Positions 1 to 10,175 of a DNA stretch of 64,000 nucleotides are shown here, in pieces. A program made the translations under genes and the position numbers. Every line of letters begins with the position of its first letter. The stretch's first letter is position 1. This DNA comes from Candidatus Babelota bacterium (GTDB lineage Bacteria; Babelota; Babeliae; Babelales; Vermiphilaceae). The notes under the pieces were generated by a model. It was not told where the DNA came from. It did no database searches and saw nothing but the letters and a program-made list of their open reading frames with translations. Location of the stretch: positions 1-64,000 of the forward strand of contig JAJCZD010000008.1 in the NCBI GenBank assembly GCA_029262615.1, written 5' to 3'.

Positions 1-2
1 AT

Positions 3-758
3 GCATGCCAACTAAAAATAGGTGATCTTCTTTTAGGCAAGGACAATACAATAATCCCAATAACTCGTATTGAATTTATAAAAAAGCCGCTTACTGTTTA
101 TTCAATTGAAGTGAAGGAATTCCATACTTATTTCGTAGGCAACCAATCTATTCTTACCCATAATATGGTATTTCCTCTTGCTTTAACTGCTGGCTTAAGT
201 GTTGCATTTGGTTCTGGTGCTGCAGCAGGCGGCTCGGCAGGATCTTTCTTTGGACCAATTACCTTGGTTGGTGGAATTGTAATCGGTGGTATCTTGGGAG
301 TGACGGGATACTATATTTTTGGTGGATCAAAAATTAATAGATATACATTATCTTATGATATTGCAGCAGTGAATGGTTATTTTAATTGTAATGATTTTGA
401 TGAAAGTGAGAAGTCTAATACAGGTTCCTTTGGCTCAGTAGGTTTAGGTGGACTAGGCCCTGAAGAGCCAGAAGATGAAAATAAAAAAAGAGATACACGT
501 GCCAATAATGAGTTAGTGCGAGAGATCAGAAAACTTTCAAAGAATCTTTTTGAGCATAAAGAAAAGTTAGAAAAATATATCAATAATCCTGACAAATATG
601 ATAATCGAGGTTTTCTTAGAAGAGCCACCAGTTTACAACAAAGAACTAATATTATTCAAGGTAGAATAGGGCATTTAAAAACAGAAATTAATAATTTTCA
701 AAACCTTATAAATAAAGCAATAAAAGAATTAGTATTAAGAGGGGTATTATGGAAATAA
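3..758 (+). CDS. C-terminal part of a Hint-domain polymorphic toxin (5' truncated by window edge)
   Basis: The frame is open to the left edge, so the true start lies outside; the GTG at 111 is internal to the domain. Nucleotides 3-170 encode the end of an intein-like Hint domain: VYSIEV, then HTYFVG and the terminal ILTHN, the usual self-cleavage junction of pretoxin-HINT proteins. A Gly/Ala-rich hydrophobic stretch follows (about nt 171-330), then a charged acidic linker, then a helical C-terminal module containing EHKEKLEKY, NNPDKYDN and IIQGRIGHLKTEI. That tail resembles tails I recall from Rhs/polymorphic toxins, but its activity is unknown to me. The downstream ORF overlaps by 10 nt, as toxin-immunity pairs often do. 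The Hint call is firm; toxin function is inferred. Confidence 0.75.
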   Translation, partial: ACQLKIGDLLLGKDNTIIPITRIEFIKKPLTVYSIEVKEFHTYFVGNQSILTHNMVFPLALTAGLSVAFGSGAAAGGSAGSFFGPITLVGGIVIGGILGVTGYYIFGGSKINRYTLSYDIAAVNGYFNCNDFDESEKSNTGSFGSVGLGGLGPEEPEDENKKRDTRANNELVREIRKLSKNLFEHKEKLEKYINNPDKYDNRGFLRRATSLQQRTNIIQGRIGHLKTEINNFQNLINKAIKELVLRGVLWK

Positions 759-1036
759 CAACTAAAGAACTATTAAATCTTGTTATTATATTACTTAAGT
801 ATCTTGAAAAAAGAGGCCATGAGAAAATAACTTTTGTCGATGAGGATGCTTACTACCAGAAAATATGGCACAAGGATCGAAATTTAACAAAAACACCTAA
901 TATAACGCTTGGCTTATTAGATGAAGATATTGAAAGTATAAAATCACTATTACAAGGAGAGGCTCCCAATAGTTATGATCTTGAGCGATTAGGGGCTTTA
1001 TTTACAATTATAGGAGCAACTTTAGATAAAGAATAA
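749..1036 (+). CDS. Small acidic protein, candidate immunity protein for the upstream toxin
   Basis: 95 residues with no signal peptide and a purine-rich AAGAGGGG just before the ATG. It overlaps the end of the Hint-toxin gene by 10 nt, which implies translational coupling. I recognise no family. The body is rich in Asp and Glu and probably helical. An immunity role is inferred only from position and size. Confidence 0.55.
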   Translation: MEITTKELLNLVIILLKYLEKRGHEKITFVDEDAYYQKIWHKDRNLTKTPNITLGLLDEDIESIKSLLQGEAPNSYDLERLGALFTIIGATLDKE

Positions 1037-1090
1037 GATAGTTATTTCTATAATCTCTTTCCTCAGTATAAGTTATAAAAAAAATTTCCT

Positions 1091-1348
1091 TTGCGAATCG
1101 ACGCTGAAGTGCGAGCATTAAATGGAATGGGGAGAGAACTAACTCAACCAAAAACATTATTTCCAAATGACTGGGATGGATTTATGATTTCAGAGAAATT
1201 TTTTGAAATATTCAAAAATATTAAAGAAATAGATTTGTACCAAAGTGGAAGTGGGTGGATTACGTCTGAACTTAATGGACAAGAATTTAAAGCCTTTCTT
1301 GATGTTTCAGGAAAGATTTCAACGTTCTTCCCTAAAGGACTGCAATGA
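1091..1348 (+). pseudogene. Orphan toxin C-terminal cassette (no convincing start)
   Basis: An 85-codon frame beginning at a TTG with no ribosome binding site. The frame is open upstream only to a stop at 1076-1078. The product (LFPNDWDGFMISEKF, then a short tail ending FPKGLQ) reads like the C-terminal end of a larger secreted protein. It is followed, with a 4-nt overlap, by another small ORF. Loose C-terminal toxin tips with their own immunity genes, downstream of an intact toxin, are typical of polymorphic toxin loci and serve as a recombination reservoir. I cannot name a toxin fold. It could instead be a short expressed gene with a TTG start. Confidence 0.4.
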
Positions 1349-1725
1349 AACAAATAGTATTAAAGCTTCGTGAAGATAAATCATTTGGAATGCCAAAGCC
1401 AAATTCTATGGCTTTGGTGCCAATGTCAGAATTCATAGATGAGGTTTTTGGAGACGAAAAATTAAATGAATTTAAAAAGCTAATTAACAAAGAATTAGAT
1501 GCGTGGGGTTATAATATGACTCACGTGGAGAGGATTGATAATAGTATTTTTATTCATAGTATATTTAGTGGTTATTCAGATATCAAAATTCCAATAGGGA
1601 AATTCTCAAAATTCATTGATCAGTTGTCTTTATTTGCACATTTTAAACGTGCAAAAGAAAAGCCCAAAGAAATCATTTTCAAATTTGATGATGAGTGGAA
1701 CTGTAAAATTGAAATTATTAAATAA
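1345..1725 (+). CDS. Small protein, candidate immunity protein of the orphan cassette
   Basis: 126 residues with no signal peptide or membrane segment. The ATG overlaps the end of the preceding cassette by 4 nt. Family unknown. Residues 20-50 contain ALVPMSEFIDEVFGDE and the protein ends in a basic/aromatic stretch. Position after a toxin-tip fragment suggests an immunity protein. Confidence in it being a real gene is moderate and in its role low. Confidence 0.5.
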   Translation: MKQIVLKLREDKSFGMPKPNSMALVPMSEFIDEVFGDEKLNEFKKLINKELDAWGYNMTHVERIDNSIFIHSIFSGYSDIKIPIGKFSKFIDQLSLFAHFKRAKEKPKEIIFKFDDEWNCKIEIIK

Positions 1726-1790
1726 AAATAAACAAAGTGCAGAAGGTTTCATAAAATCCTGTTTAGAAAAAATATGAAAGGATGATGGTA

Positions 1791-2720
1791 ATGGAAAAGT
1801 TAATAGAAGTACCAGCAGATGTTCCAACACAGATGCAAGAAACGTATATAGAAAATTATAGAATATTAACACAGAATACTGGCCGGTTAATGATGTTCTC
1901 ATGTGACCAGAAAATTGAACATTTGAACAATGATTTTTATGATGCAGACATAGCAAAAAAAGAAAACTGTGGTTTTGCTCCACTACATTTTTTTGAAATT
2001 GCACGCAAAGCAAATATTGGTGCAGTGGCCACCCAGTTGGGATTAATCGCGCGTTATGGAAAAGAATATGAATCAATAAATTATATTGCAAAACTAAATT
2101 CAAAAACAAATCTCATTAAAACAAAACATAAAGATCCAATTAGCAGCCAATTGTGGACCCTAGAGGATGTAGGCTTTATAAATGAAAATACAAAAATAAA
2201 AATACGCGGCGTTGGTTATACGGTTTACTTAGGTTCTGAATTTGAACATGTCATGCTTACGCAAGCGGCACAAATTATTTTTCAAGCACATCAGTATGGT
2301 TTGATTGCTATCTTATGGATTTATCCACGTGGTAAACATGTTGGTTTAGAAGATGATATTAAATTAGTTGCTGGCGCAGCTGGTGTTGCAAATGCATTGG
2401 GTGCCGATTTTGCCAAAATAAAAGCCCCTACAAAAACAAGAAAAAAAAGCTCTGCCGAATTATTAAAAATAGCGGTGCAAGCAGCTGGAAATACCAAAAT
2501 ATTATGCTCTGGAGGCCAAAAAGTTATACCCAAAAAATTCCTAGAAGAGTTATATGAACAAATTCATATTGGTGGCACTGCAGGCAATGCAACCGGTAGA
2601 AATATCTTTCAACATAAATTGCATGAAGCAATTGCAATGGCCGATGCAATAGCAGCAATTGTATATGACAATAAATCAGTAGATGAAGCGATGGCTATTT
2701 TTAATAAGGCAAAAAAGTAA
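1791..2720 (+). CDS. Fructose-bisphosphate aldolase, class I archaeal/DhnA (FbaB-like) type
   Basis: A cytosolic TIM-barrel aldolase of the DeoC/FbaB superfamily, expected to cleave fructose-1,6-bisphosphate through a Schiff base. Visible family features are DQKIEH near the N-terminus, WIYPRGKH in the middle, GADFAKIKAPT (region of the Schiff-base Lys) and GGTAGNATGRNIFQ (phosphate-binding loop). About 309 residues, slightly longer than the roughly 260-280 usual for archaeal enzymes. Of three in-frame ATGs (1782, 1785, 1791), the last has AAAGG at a good distance and is preferred. DhnA-type aldolases with other substrates are an alternative. Confidence 0.8.
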   Translation: MEKLIEVPADVPTQMQETYIENYRILTQNTGRLMMFSCDQKIEHLNNDFYDADIAKKENCGFAPLHFFEIARKANIGAVATQLGLIARYGKEYESINYIAKLNSKTNLIKTKHKDPISSQLWTLEDVGFINENTKIKIRGVGYTVYLGSEFEHVMLTQAAQIIFQAHQYGLIAILWIYPRGKHVGLEDDIKLVAGAAGVANALGADFAKIKAPTKTRKKSSAELLKIAVQAAGNTKILCSGGQKVIPKKFLEELYEQIHIGGTAGNATGRNIFQHKLHEAIAMADAIAAIVYDNKSVDEAMAIFNKAKK

Positions 2721-2793
2721 TCAAAACACACTTGTATTATTATCAATCATATCCTAAGCTAAGAAGCAATATTGCAAAAAAAGGAATCGTTAC

Positions 2794-4284
2794 ATGAAGA
2801 GACTACTGCTCTTGGGTGTGCTGGTATTATATTCTTTTCAACTACACGCATTTATACGAGCACTAAAACCAACTCATTGTTTTCCCAACCAAGAGTTTAG
2901 CCGTACCTTTATGTTTACTCATCCCTTAAGCGAGCATGTAGCAATTCAACAATCATTATGGCACAATTTTATCTTCAACAAAGAACGCTCTCGTAAATCT
3001 AGTTTCCAAATGACAACTATTGGCCAAGGTACCCTTTCTACTGATCGAGCTGCACAATATTTTTTATTTTGTTGCAGAGATTCATTGTTAGTTCTGGGTG
3101 ATGACGCGCCAGATGTGCAAGATCGTGATATTCGTGCTGAATGGTTAAATATAAATAACCCGAAATTTCGTGGTTCATTAAAAATCAATCCCAGACAAAC
3201 ACAAGTCGGTGCTATTTTTGAATATCATCAAGACCTTGGCAAAACATTTGATGTTCCTATACTGGAAGACTATTGGATAAGTGTAGAAGTTCCTGTTGTC
3301 TCAGTTGAGAATATGCTCAATCTACAACAGTTTGATATTTTAAACACCGGTACTGGTTGCCCAAGAGATATTATTGAGGCATTAAATCAACGTGCCTATC
3401 GATATGCAAAGTTCCCTTGCAAGCGTGAGAGTATTGGAGTCTCACAAATTGATATCCGGTTTGGTAAGGTTTATTACTCCAAACATAATTTTGAAGTTGT
3501 ATATTATTCTGGCGTTAGCCTTCCAACATCAGATCATCAAGATGCAGAATATCTTTTTGATTCTTATTTAGGTAATAATGGCCATTTTGGTTTTCGAACC
3601 GGCGTGAGCTTTCAAGTAAATACCATGAGAGAGAATTGCGCATATGATGTATGTTGGTACTTCGGTCTTGAAAATTTGTTTTTGATACGTTCAAACCAAA
3701 TGCGTACTGTTGATATTAAAGGCAAACCTTGGAGTCGTTATTTACTTTTTAACCGTTGTGATGGACCACCCGATCAAAATATTCCTGGACCAAATATTTT
3801 AACTTGTGAGTGTACGGTTCGTCCATATGATATTGTAGATTTTTCAACTGGTTTCCGTGTTAAAGGTGACAATTTTGAAATTGAACTTGGGTATAGTCTT
3901 TGGGGCCATGGTGATGAACAAGTACGTTTAACAGAATGCTTTTTCCCCATTTATGGTATTGCTGGTAAAGGTGCTTTTAACCCTAGTGAGCCTATCCCAA
4001 CTGCAGCCTCAGCTGCTTGTTCCGATATTTCATTTCAAGCAGAAAATGACACTGATGAATGTGGCAATCCAATTTTCATTCCCGTTTGTGAAGCTGATTT
4101 AGATTTCTCAACCGCAGAAGCACAAGCAGCAATAAACCACAAAGTACATTTTGCAGCTGGCTTTTTTCATTACGGTTGCAGGATTGATGCATTTTTTGGT
4201 GGCGGCCTTTTTTGGGAATTTCCACAACGCAATACTGCTTTGACCATTTGGGGTGGCTGGGCTAAATTTGGTGTTACATTTTAA
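2794..4284 (+). CDS. Secreted outer-membrane beta-barrel-like protein, paralogue of 19143-20771
   Basis: 496 residues with a clean signal peptide (MKRLLLLGVLVLYSFQLHA). The body alternates hydrophobic and polar residues as in beta strands and ends in Phe (KFGVTF), the usual C-terminal signal for outer-membrane assembly. It shares the motif GNNGH followed by an aromatic/Gly strand with the protein at 19143, so the two are members of one family. Many Cys residues (about 17) suggest disulfides or cross-linking in the envelope. The TAA is followed 16 nt later by the DUF1622 gene. Porin or adhesin function is unknown. Confidence 0.7.
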   Translation: MKRLLLLGVLVLYSFQLHAFIRALKPTHCFPNQEFSRTFMFTHPLSEHVAIQQSLWHNFIFNKERSRKSSFQMTTIGQGTLSTDRAAQYFLFCCRDSLLVLGDDAPDVQDRDIRAEWLNINNPKFRGSLKINPRQTQVGAIFEYHQDLGKTFDVPILEDYWISVEVPVVSVENMLNLQQFDILNTGTGCPRDIIEALNQRAYRYAKFPCKRESIGVSQIDIRFGKVYYSKHNFEVVYYSGVSLPTSDHQDAEYLFDSYLGNNGHFGFRTGVSFQVNTMRENCAYDVCWYFGLENLFLIRSNQMRTVDIKGKPWSRYLLFNRCDGPPDQNIPGPNILTCECTVRPYDIVDFSTGFRVKGDNFEIELGYSLWGHGDEQVRLTECFFPIYGIAGKGAFNPSEPIPTAASAACSDISFQAENDTDECGNPIFIPVCEADLDFSTAEAQAAINHKVHFAAGFFHYGCRIDAFFGGGLFWEFPQRNTALTIWGGWAKFGVTF

Positions 4285-4300
4285 AAATTGGAGAAGAAAA

Positions 4301-4648
4301 ATGCCAATCTATTTTGATTTACCACTTCACTATGTTGCTTATGTTTTTGAATTAATTGGGGTAATTATTATTGCCTTGGGTGGTATTTTTTCAATTGCTA
4401 AATTTTTTATGGGTTGCTTTGGTTGGGAACCCCCAATAACAATAGATTTTATGCGTTTAGAATTGGGTAGGAGCATAGTATTGGCTGTAGAATTTTTACT
4501 TGCATCAGATATTATTAAAACTATCATTACTCCTGATTATTATTCAATCGGTATGCTTGCTGCTTTGGTTGTAATTAGAACTGTACTTACCTACTTCTTA
4601 GATATAGAATTGACCATGCTCTATAAACAAGAGCATCCAAGAAAATAA
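4301..4648 (+). CDS. DUF1622-family membrane protein
   Basis: 115 residues from the ATG at 4301, which has GGAGAAG upstream; a longer frame from 4253 overlaps the previous gene and lacks a binding site. Three hydrophobic segments (about residues 10-32, 48-70 and 80-100) and the family-like core FMRLELGRSIVLAVEFLLASDII support DUF1622, a small inner-membrane family of unknown function. A hairpin terminator follows directly. Confidence 0.75.
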   Translation: MPIYFDLPLHYVAYVFELIGVIIIALGGIFSIAKFFMGCFGWEPPITIDFMRLELGRSIVLAVEFLLASDIIKTIITPDYYSIGMLAALVVIRTVLTYFLDIELTMLYKQEHPRK

Positions 4649-4650
4649 AA

Positions 4651-4683
4651 GGGACTAATGAGATTAGTCCCTTTCTTAATTTT
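4651..4683 (+). terminator. Rho-independent terminator after the DUF1622 gene
   Basis: A 9-bp perfect stem (GGGACTAAT / ATTAGTCCC) with a 3-nt loop, followed by a T-rich run. It separates this plus-strand unit from the convergent Cys-rich gene. Confidence 0.85.
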
Positions 4684-4868
4684 TAAGAAGCATCAATATG
4701 AACTGTACTATGACATTTTTTCTTGCAATCTTTACAGGTTCCGCTGCAGACTTCACTAACCGTACTATTACCATTAGTAACTGCAATTACACATTCTTCA
4801 ACGCATTTTTTTTTGCATTTTTTGCATGAATTACGGCAAACACTCAAACAGTCAACATAGCCCTTCAT
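4683..4868 (-). CDS. Cys-rich miniprotein A (putative metal-binding)
   Basis: 61 residues from the ATG at 4868, which has GAGGA eight bases upstream; a longer TTG-started version overlaps that binding site. It contains ten Cys in a regular pattern (DC-x3-C-x3-C-x2-C-x3-C-x3-C, a 14-residue spacer, then C-x3-C-x2-C-x3-CH), surrounded by Lys. The neighbour at 4899 has almost the same pattern, so they arose by duplication. There is no signal peptide. The pattern suggests Zn, Cu or Fe-S ligation, as in metallothionein-like or ferredoxin-like minis. I know no named family. Confidence 0.7.
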   Translation of the reverse strand: MKGYVDCLSVCRNSCKKCKKKCVEECVIAVTNGNSTVSEVCSGTCKDCKKKCHSTVHIDAS

Positions 4869-4898
4869 TGATATTTTCCTCAAAAATGTATGGTTAGG

Positions 4899-5096
4899 TT
4901 ATTTACCGCATCCACAGGCAGATTTACCTTGGCCTGCTTGTCTATGGCATTTATCTTTGCAACCACCGCATGCACCTTTGCATACCTCGTGGTGCTTACC
5001 TTCAGATACTTTTACCACACACTCTTGGACACATTTTTCTTTGCAGCCATCGCAGCATCCTTTGCATATAGTCATGCAATCTATTGTTTCTTTCAT
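4899..5096 (-). CDS. Cys-rich miniprotein B (paralogue of A)
   Basis: 65 residues with thirteen Cys. A strong AAGGAG lies seven bases before the ATG. It aligns with miniprotein A: both begin MK..(I/V)DC, share KCV.ECVV/I and end with C..CK.KCH. This copy adds a C-terminal CGCGK tail. Upstream of A, it is probably the first gene of a two-gene unit. Metal storage, metal delivery or redox buffering are possible roles; none is proven. Confidence 0.7.
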   Translation of the reverse strand: MKETIDCMTICKGCCDGCKEKCVQECVVKVSEGKHHEVCKGACGGCKDKCHRQAGQGKSACGCGK

Positions 5097-5164
5097 AGCT
5101 TACTCCTTTTTCCCATCGGTTTTCTACTCTGAACAAGCATACAATAATTACAAATAGAAAATCA

Positions 5165-5222
5165 ACCCTTTCGATATATCTTCCTTCGCCAAAGCTTTGG
5201 CTGATTACTCAGGATGAACGAA
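5165..5222. repeat. Possible degenerate intergenic repeat
   Basis: On the minus strand this reads CGTTCATCCTGAGTAATCAG, then CAAAGCTTTGGCGAAGG and TATATCGAAAGG. A loosely similar string (CGTTCA, CAAAGCCTTGGCG, TTTATCGAAGG) occurs at 18900-18960. The central CCAAAGCTTTGG is palindromic. This may be a dispersed, hairpin-forming element; two diverged copies are weak evidence. Confidence 0.3.
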
Positions 5223-5240
5223 AATAATACCTAAAAAAGA

Positions 5241-5268
5241 AAAAAGGGCCTCGATCGAGGCCCTTTTT
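5241..5268. terminator. Bidirectional terminator between Cys-rich genes and groL
   Basis: A perfect 28-nt palindrome: A5, then GGGCCTCGA/TCGAGGCCC, then T5. It works on either strand and ends the minus-strand groESL transcript. Confidence 0.85.
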
Positions 5269-5290
5269 GAAAATACTTATTTGCAGTTTC

Positions 5291-7241
<1,951 letters not shown>

Positions 7242-7488
7242 GACTCCTTTAAATAGATTATATGTCGTATTTATATTCTATTTAGTTTAGTGAAATATCT
7301 AATTTTGGCAACTCATTTTATCTGATAGAGATAGGCTCAGATCTTAGGACTACATTCCTATTGGTATACTATTCTATCTCATATAGAAAAAAGAGTAAAA
7401 CCCTAATAGATTGTTGCTATTTGTAAATAATGTAAGATATTATCAAGGTAAGTAATAAAAAAGCTATTTTGCAATAAAAGGATTTAAA

Positions 7489-7956
7489 ATGATTAAAAAA
7501 ATTATGGTAGTACTATCCGTGTTTTGCACCTCATCATATGGTATGCAACAAGAAGGAAAATCAGTACAAGACCTAATCGATACAAACAAGGCTCCATATA
7601 AACTTCAAATTATTGTTTCTCCAATAGAACCTGGACAGAATCAACCACCACCAAGAGTACTAATGCTAGACTTGAGTGGTAAAAATTTGACTAGCTTAGA
7701 TGGTTTAGAAAAATTACAAATAAGCGGGGCATTAACTTTTACCGGACGAAATATACTAAATCATTCTGGAAATCCTTACACACTATATGATGTAAATCGC
7801 ATATTTCTTGGTTATAATCAACTATCTTCCATTCCTCCAGAGCTATTTAAAGAATTCAAAGATCTAAGAATAATTGATATAACTGGTAATCCGCTATCAG
7901 ATGAGCAAATTAAACAACTAAAAAAAGAATTACCAAAAGTTATAATCAGAAATTGA
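7489..7956 (+). CDS. Secreted short leucine-rich-repeat protein
   Basis: 155 residues with a signal peptide (MIKKIMVVLSVFCTSSYG). Two or three LRR-like units follow: LDLSGKNLTSLDGLEKL, then FLGYNQLSSIPPELFKEF and LRIIDITGNPLSDEQIKQL. The LDLSG..L.SLDGL unit is shared with the larger LRR proteins at 50401 and 61-63 kb. AAAGGA lies before the ATG. Likely an exported protein-interaction module; partner unknown. Confidence 0.75.
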   Translation: MIKKIMVVLSVFCTSSYGMQQEGKSVQDLIDTNKAPYKLQIIVSPIEPGQNQPPPRVLMLDLSGKNLTSLDGLEKLQISGALTFTGRNILNHSGNPYTLYDVNRIFLGYNQLSSIPPELFKEFKDLRIIDITGNPLSDEQIKQLKKELPKVIIRN

Positions 7957-7958
7957 GA

Positions 7959-8360
7959 TTATTTTTTAGATTCTTCTGCTTTCAGGGAATCTAAATAGGC
8001 TTTTAATTTCTCTGGTGTTGGTTGATATAAATCTAAAATATTACCACCCGGATCCTTGAAGCTAATCATGATACCGTGAGGTTTTTCTACCGGTTTTTCG
8101 ATGAATGAAATATCATCTTTAAACTGATCATATACTTTTTGTATATCATCGACTTCAAACACGATGCCTGGTCGTCTTTCTGGCAGTTTTTCATCTATCT
8201 TATACAAACCAATTTTCACCTCACCTAGTTGGAATTCGGCCCATTGATTAGGAATATGGAATAACATTTTTAAGCCAAGCTTTGTATAAAATTCATTTGC
8301 TTTCTCTAGATCAGACTCAAACAAAATGATCATATTAACTTTTTTTAAAGGAGATTTCAT
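7959..8360 (-). CDS. VOC-family (glyoxalase/bleomycin-resistance-like) protein
   Basis: 133 residues with the vicinal-oxygen-chelate pattern: a beta-start with FESDLEKANEFYTKLGLK, VFEVDDI in the middle, and the C-terminal FKDPGGNILDLYQP, which carries the usual metal-ligand region. There is no signal peptide. Substrate is not predictable; these proteins include metal-dependent isomerases, dioxygenases and resistance proteins. It converges on the LRR gene with a 2-nt gap. Confidence 0.8.
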   Translation of the reverse strand: MKSPLKKVNMIILFESDLEKANEFYTKLGLKMLFHIPNQWAEFQLGEVKIGLYKIDEKLPERRPGIVFEVDDIQKVYDQFKDDISFIEKPVEKPHGIMISFKDPGGNILDLYQPTPEKLKAYLDSLKAEESKK

Positions 8361-8453
8361 TGAGGTACCTTTTATGAACTTAACATGTATTATTCTTTAA
8401 AAGGATATCATCTTTGTTATAATCAACAAAACCAAACCAAAAAAAGGAACAAT

Positions 8454-9116
8454 ATGAAAGCAAAAATTTATCCATCTATTATTGGTGCTGATCATTTGCA
8501 CCTGAAAAAAGAAATTGATCGTCTTGAGCCCTATTGTGCCGGTTTTCACATCGATATAATGGATAATCACTTTGTTCCAAACTTAACCTCGGGCACCCCA
8601 TTGGTTGATGCTCTTTGCCGTGGCGTTGCAAAACAAATATGGGTTCATTTAATGGTAGATGACCTGCGCCCGTGGCTAGAAAAGCTCTTTTTACCAGCCG
8701 GTTCGATTGTTAGCTTCCATATCGAATCAAAAGGTGGCGCATTAGAGCCAATAAAAATAATAAAAGAAAAAAAATGGTTACCAAGCATCGCGATAAATCC
8801 AAAGACACCTTTACAACAAATTTTTCCATTTGTTGCACAACTTTATCAAGTGCTTATCATGTCGGTCGAGCCGGGCTTTGCGGGGCAAGAGTTTATAAAA
8901 AGCTCAATAGATAAAATAAACACTTTAAACGGCTATCGCCAAACAACAAATTTGAAATTCAGAATCGGCATTGATGGTGGTATTAACAAAACAAATATAA
9001 AAGAAGTTCATCAACATGGAGTTGAGGATTTTGCAATCTCGTCTGGAATTTTTAAAGAACCTAACCCGGTTCAGACCTTGCAAGATATGGATAAGATGAT
9101 TGATGCGATTTATTAA
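8454..9116 (+). CDS. rpe: Ribulose-phosphate 3-epimerase
   Basis: About 220 residues; interconverts ribulose-5-P and xylulose-5-P in the pentose phosphate pathway. Seen: KIYPSIIGAD (first strand), FHIDIMDNHFVPN with the catalytic Asp/metal ligand, MSVEPGFAGQ, and IGIDGGINKTN with the second catalytic Asp and phosphate-binding region. The ATG at 8454 has AAAGGA upstream; the longer frame from 8385 does not. The pathway feeds PRPP, the substrate of the purine genes in this window. Confidence 0.92.
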   Translation: MKAKIYPSIIGADHLHLKKEIDRLEPYCAGFHIDIMDNHFVPNLTSGTPLVDALCRGVAKQIWVHLMVDDLRPWLEKLFLPAGSIVSFHIESKGGALEPIKIIKEKKWLPSIAINPKTPLQQIFPFVAQLYQVLIMSVEPGFAGQEFIKSSIDKINTLNGYRQTTNLKFRIGIDGGINKTNIKEVHQHGVEDFAISSGIFKEPNPVQTLQDMDKMIDAIY

Positions 9117-9123
9117 ATAAAAA

Positions 9124-9150
9124 GAGGGATGCGATCGCATCCCTCAAATT
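9124..9150 (+). terminator. Terminator after rpe
   Basis: A perfect 22-nt palindrome (GAGGGATGCGA/TCGCATCCCTC) followed by AAATTTTATT. The palindrome can serve the plus-strand rpe transcript; the T-run is short. Confidence 0.7.
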
Positions 9151-9175
9151 TTATTAGCAATGTATTTGCTTAGCT

Positions 9176-9586
9176 TTAAGCTATTTGTTTTTTCTTTGCT
9201 TGGTATTTCTTATATCCAAAGAAACTAATCACCGCAACAATACCAACTGCAATTGCAGCAGTAATTTTTGGATTTTCTTGCATTGCTTCCCAAGATTTAG
9301 CAGGGAAATTAAATGCTTTTTCTTTCAAATCATTCAATAATTCGCGATTACAATGATCGGCAAGGTAACCAGTTGAGTTTTTCCAGCTATCTTGAGCAAA
9401 TTCGCCTACTGCTAAGCCAGCGGTTTTAATCTCATTTTTAGCGTTATCAAAAGCTTTTCCAGCTACCCTATAGGCACCACTATCTTTAATAGATTGGGCC
9501 ATAGAAGCTAAACGACCTGGTGTTTCAGCTGCAAATGATACTACTGGGCAAACCAATGCCAAGGTAAGTATTAACTGTTTTTTCAT
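9176..9586 (-). CDS. Secreted small protein with C-terminal membrane anchor
   Basis: 136 residues. The signal peptide MKKQLILTLALVCPVVSFA is followed by a helical, charged region, then a single transmembrane segment (ITAAIAVGIVAVISFFGY) and a Lys-rich end. This layout (signal, short ectodomain, C-terminal helix, basic tail) recurs at 49023 and 49414. AGGATA precedes the ATG. No family recognised. Confidence 0.65.
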   Translation of the reverse strand: MKKQLILTLALVCPVVSFAAETPGRLASMAQSIKDSGAYRVAGKAFDNAKNEIKTAGLAVGEFAQDSWKNSTGYLADHCNRELLNDLKEKAFNFPAKSWEAMQENPKITAAIAVGIVAVISFFGYKKYQAKKKQIA

Positions 9587-9701
9587 AAGATATCCTCCAT
9601 TAAATAGTTAATATATCCCTAAAAGTGCATTAATAAAGGGCTTTTGTCAAAAGCCTCCCCTCTCATTCAAAAGCATCAATACGGCAATATCTTAAACAAA
9701 T

Positions 9702-10175
9702 CTAGGAAACGTTGAATAATTCAACATCAAAAATAAGATTTGCATTAGGTGGAATCAAACGGCCAGCACCACGCGTGCCATAGCCAAGTTTTGCAGGTAT
9801 ATAAAGACGTCGTTTTTCACCAATTTTCATAGACATTACGCCCTCATCCCAGCCAGGAATTACTTGGCCAATACCAATAACAAATTTAAATTGCTGCCCA
9901 CGATCAACGCTGCTATCAAATTTAGAACCCGGTTTACCATTTTCATTTAACCAACCAGTGTAATGAACAGTCACTGGTTTACCTTTTACAGGAGATGCTC
10001 CCGAGCCTTCTGTAATAATTTCATACTCTAAGCCTGATGGTGTTTTATGACGTGTCATTTGCTTATTCCCTTTCTGTTGCCTGGTATTATTTTTTTTTGT
10101 ATTTTTAGCCTCACCACAGCCTACTAATAAAACGACTGATGCTACTGCTAAAGAACGTAGAATAAAATTTTTCAT
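9702..10175 (-). CDS. FKBP-type peptidyl-prolyl isomerase lipoprotein
   Basis: 157 residues. The N-terminal signal ends in a lipobox (LLVGC, Cys20), so the mature protein should be lipid-anchored in the envelope. After a Lys/Asn/Gln linker, residues 45-157 form a complete FKBP domain: SGLEYEIITEGSG, VTVHYTGWL, GSKFDSS, VIPGWDEGVMSMKIGEKR, LGYGTRG and the terminal LIFDVELF. It probably helps fold exported proteins, consistent with the many secreted products here. Confidence 0.93.
   Translation of the reverse strand: MKNFILRSLAVASVVLLVGCGEAKNTKKNNTRQQKGNKQMTRHKTPSGLEYEIITEGSGASPVKGKPVTVHYTGWLNENGKPGSKFDSSVDRGQQFKFVIGIGQVIPGWDEGVMSMKIGEKRRLYIPAKLGYGTRGAGRLIPPNANLIFDVELFNVS

Noticed and set aside
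1630-2109. Minus-strand 159-residue ORF
   Set aside because: Antisense to the end of the 1345 gene and the start of the aldolase; no signal or motif.
4890-5132. Plus-strand membrane-like ORF
   Set aside because: Antisense of Cys-rich miniprotein B, where Cys codons read as Ala/Thr/Phe; the minus strand has a strong AAGGAG and a paralogue.
7242-7488. CIRCE element or heat-shock promoter upstream of groES
   Set aside because: No TTAGCACTC-N9-GAGTGCTAA or close variant found on either strand; no convincing -35/-10 pair toward groES.
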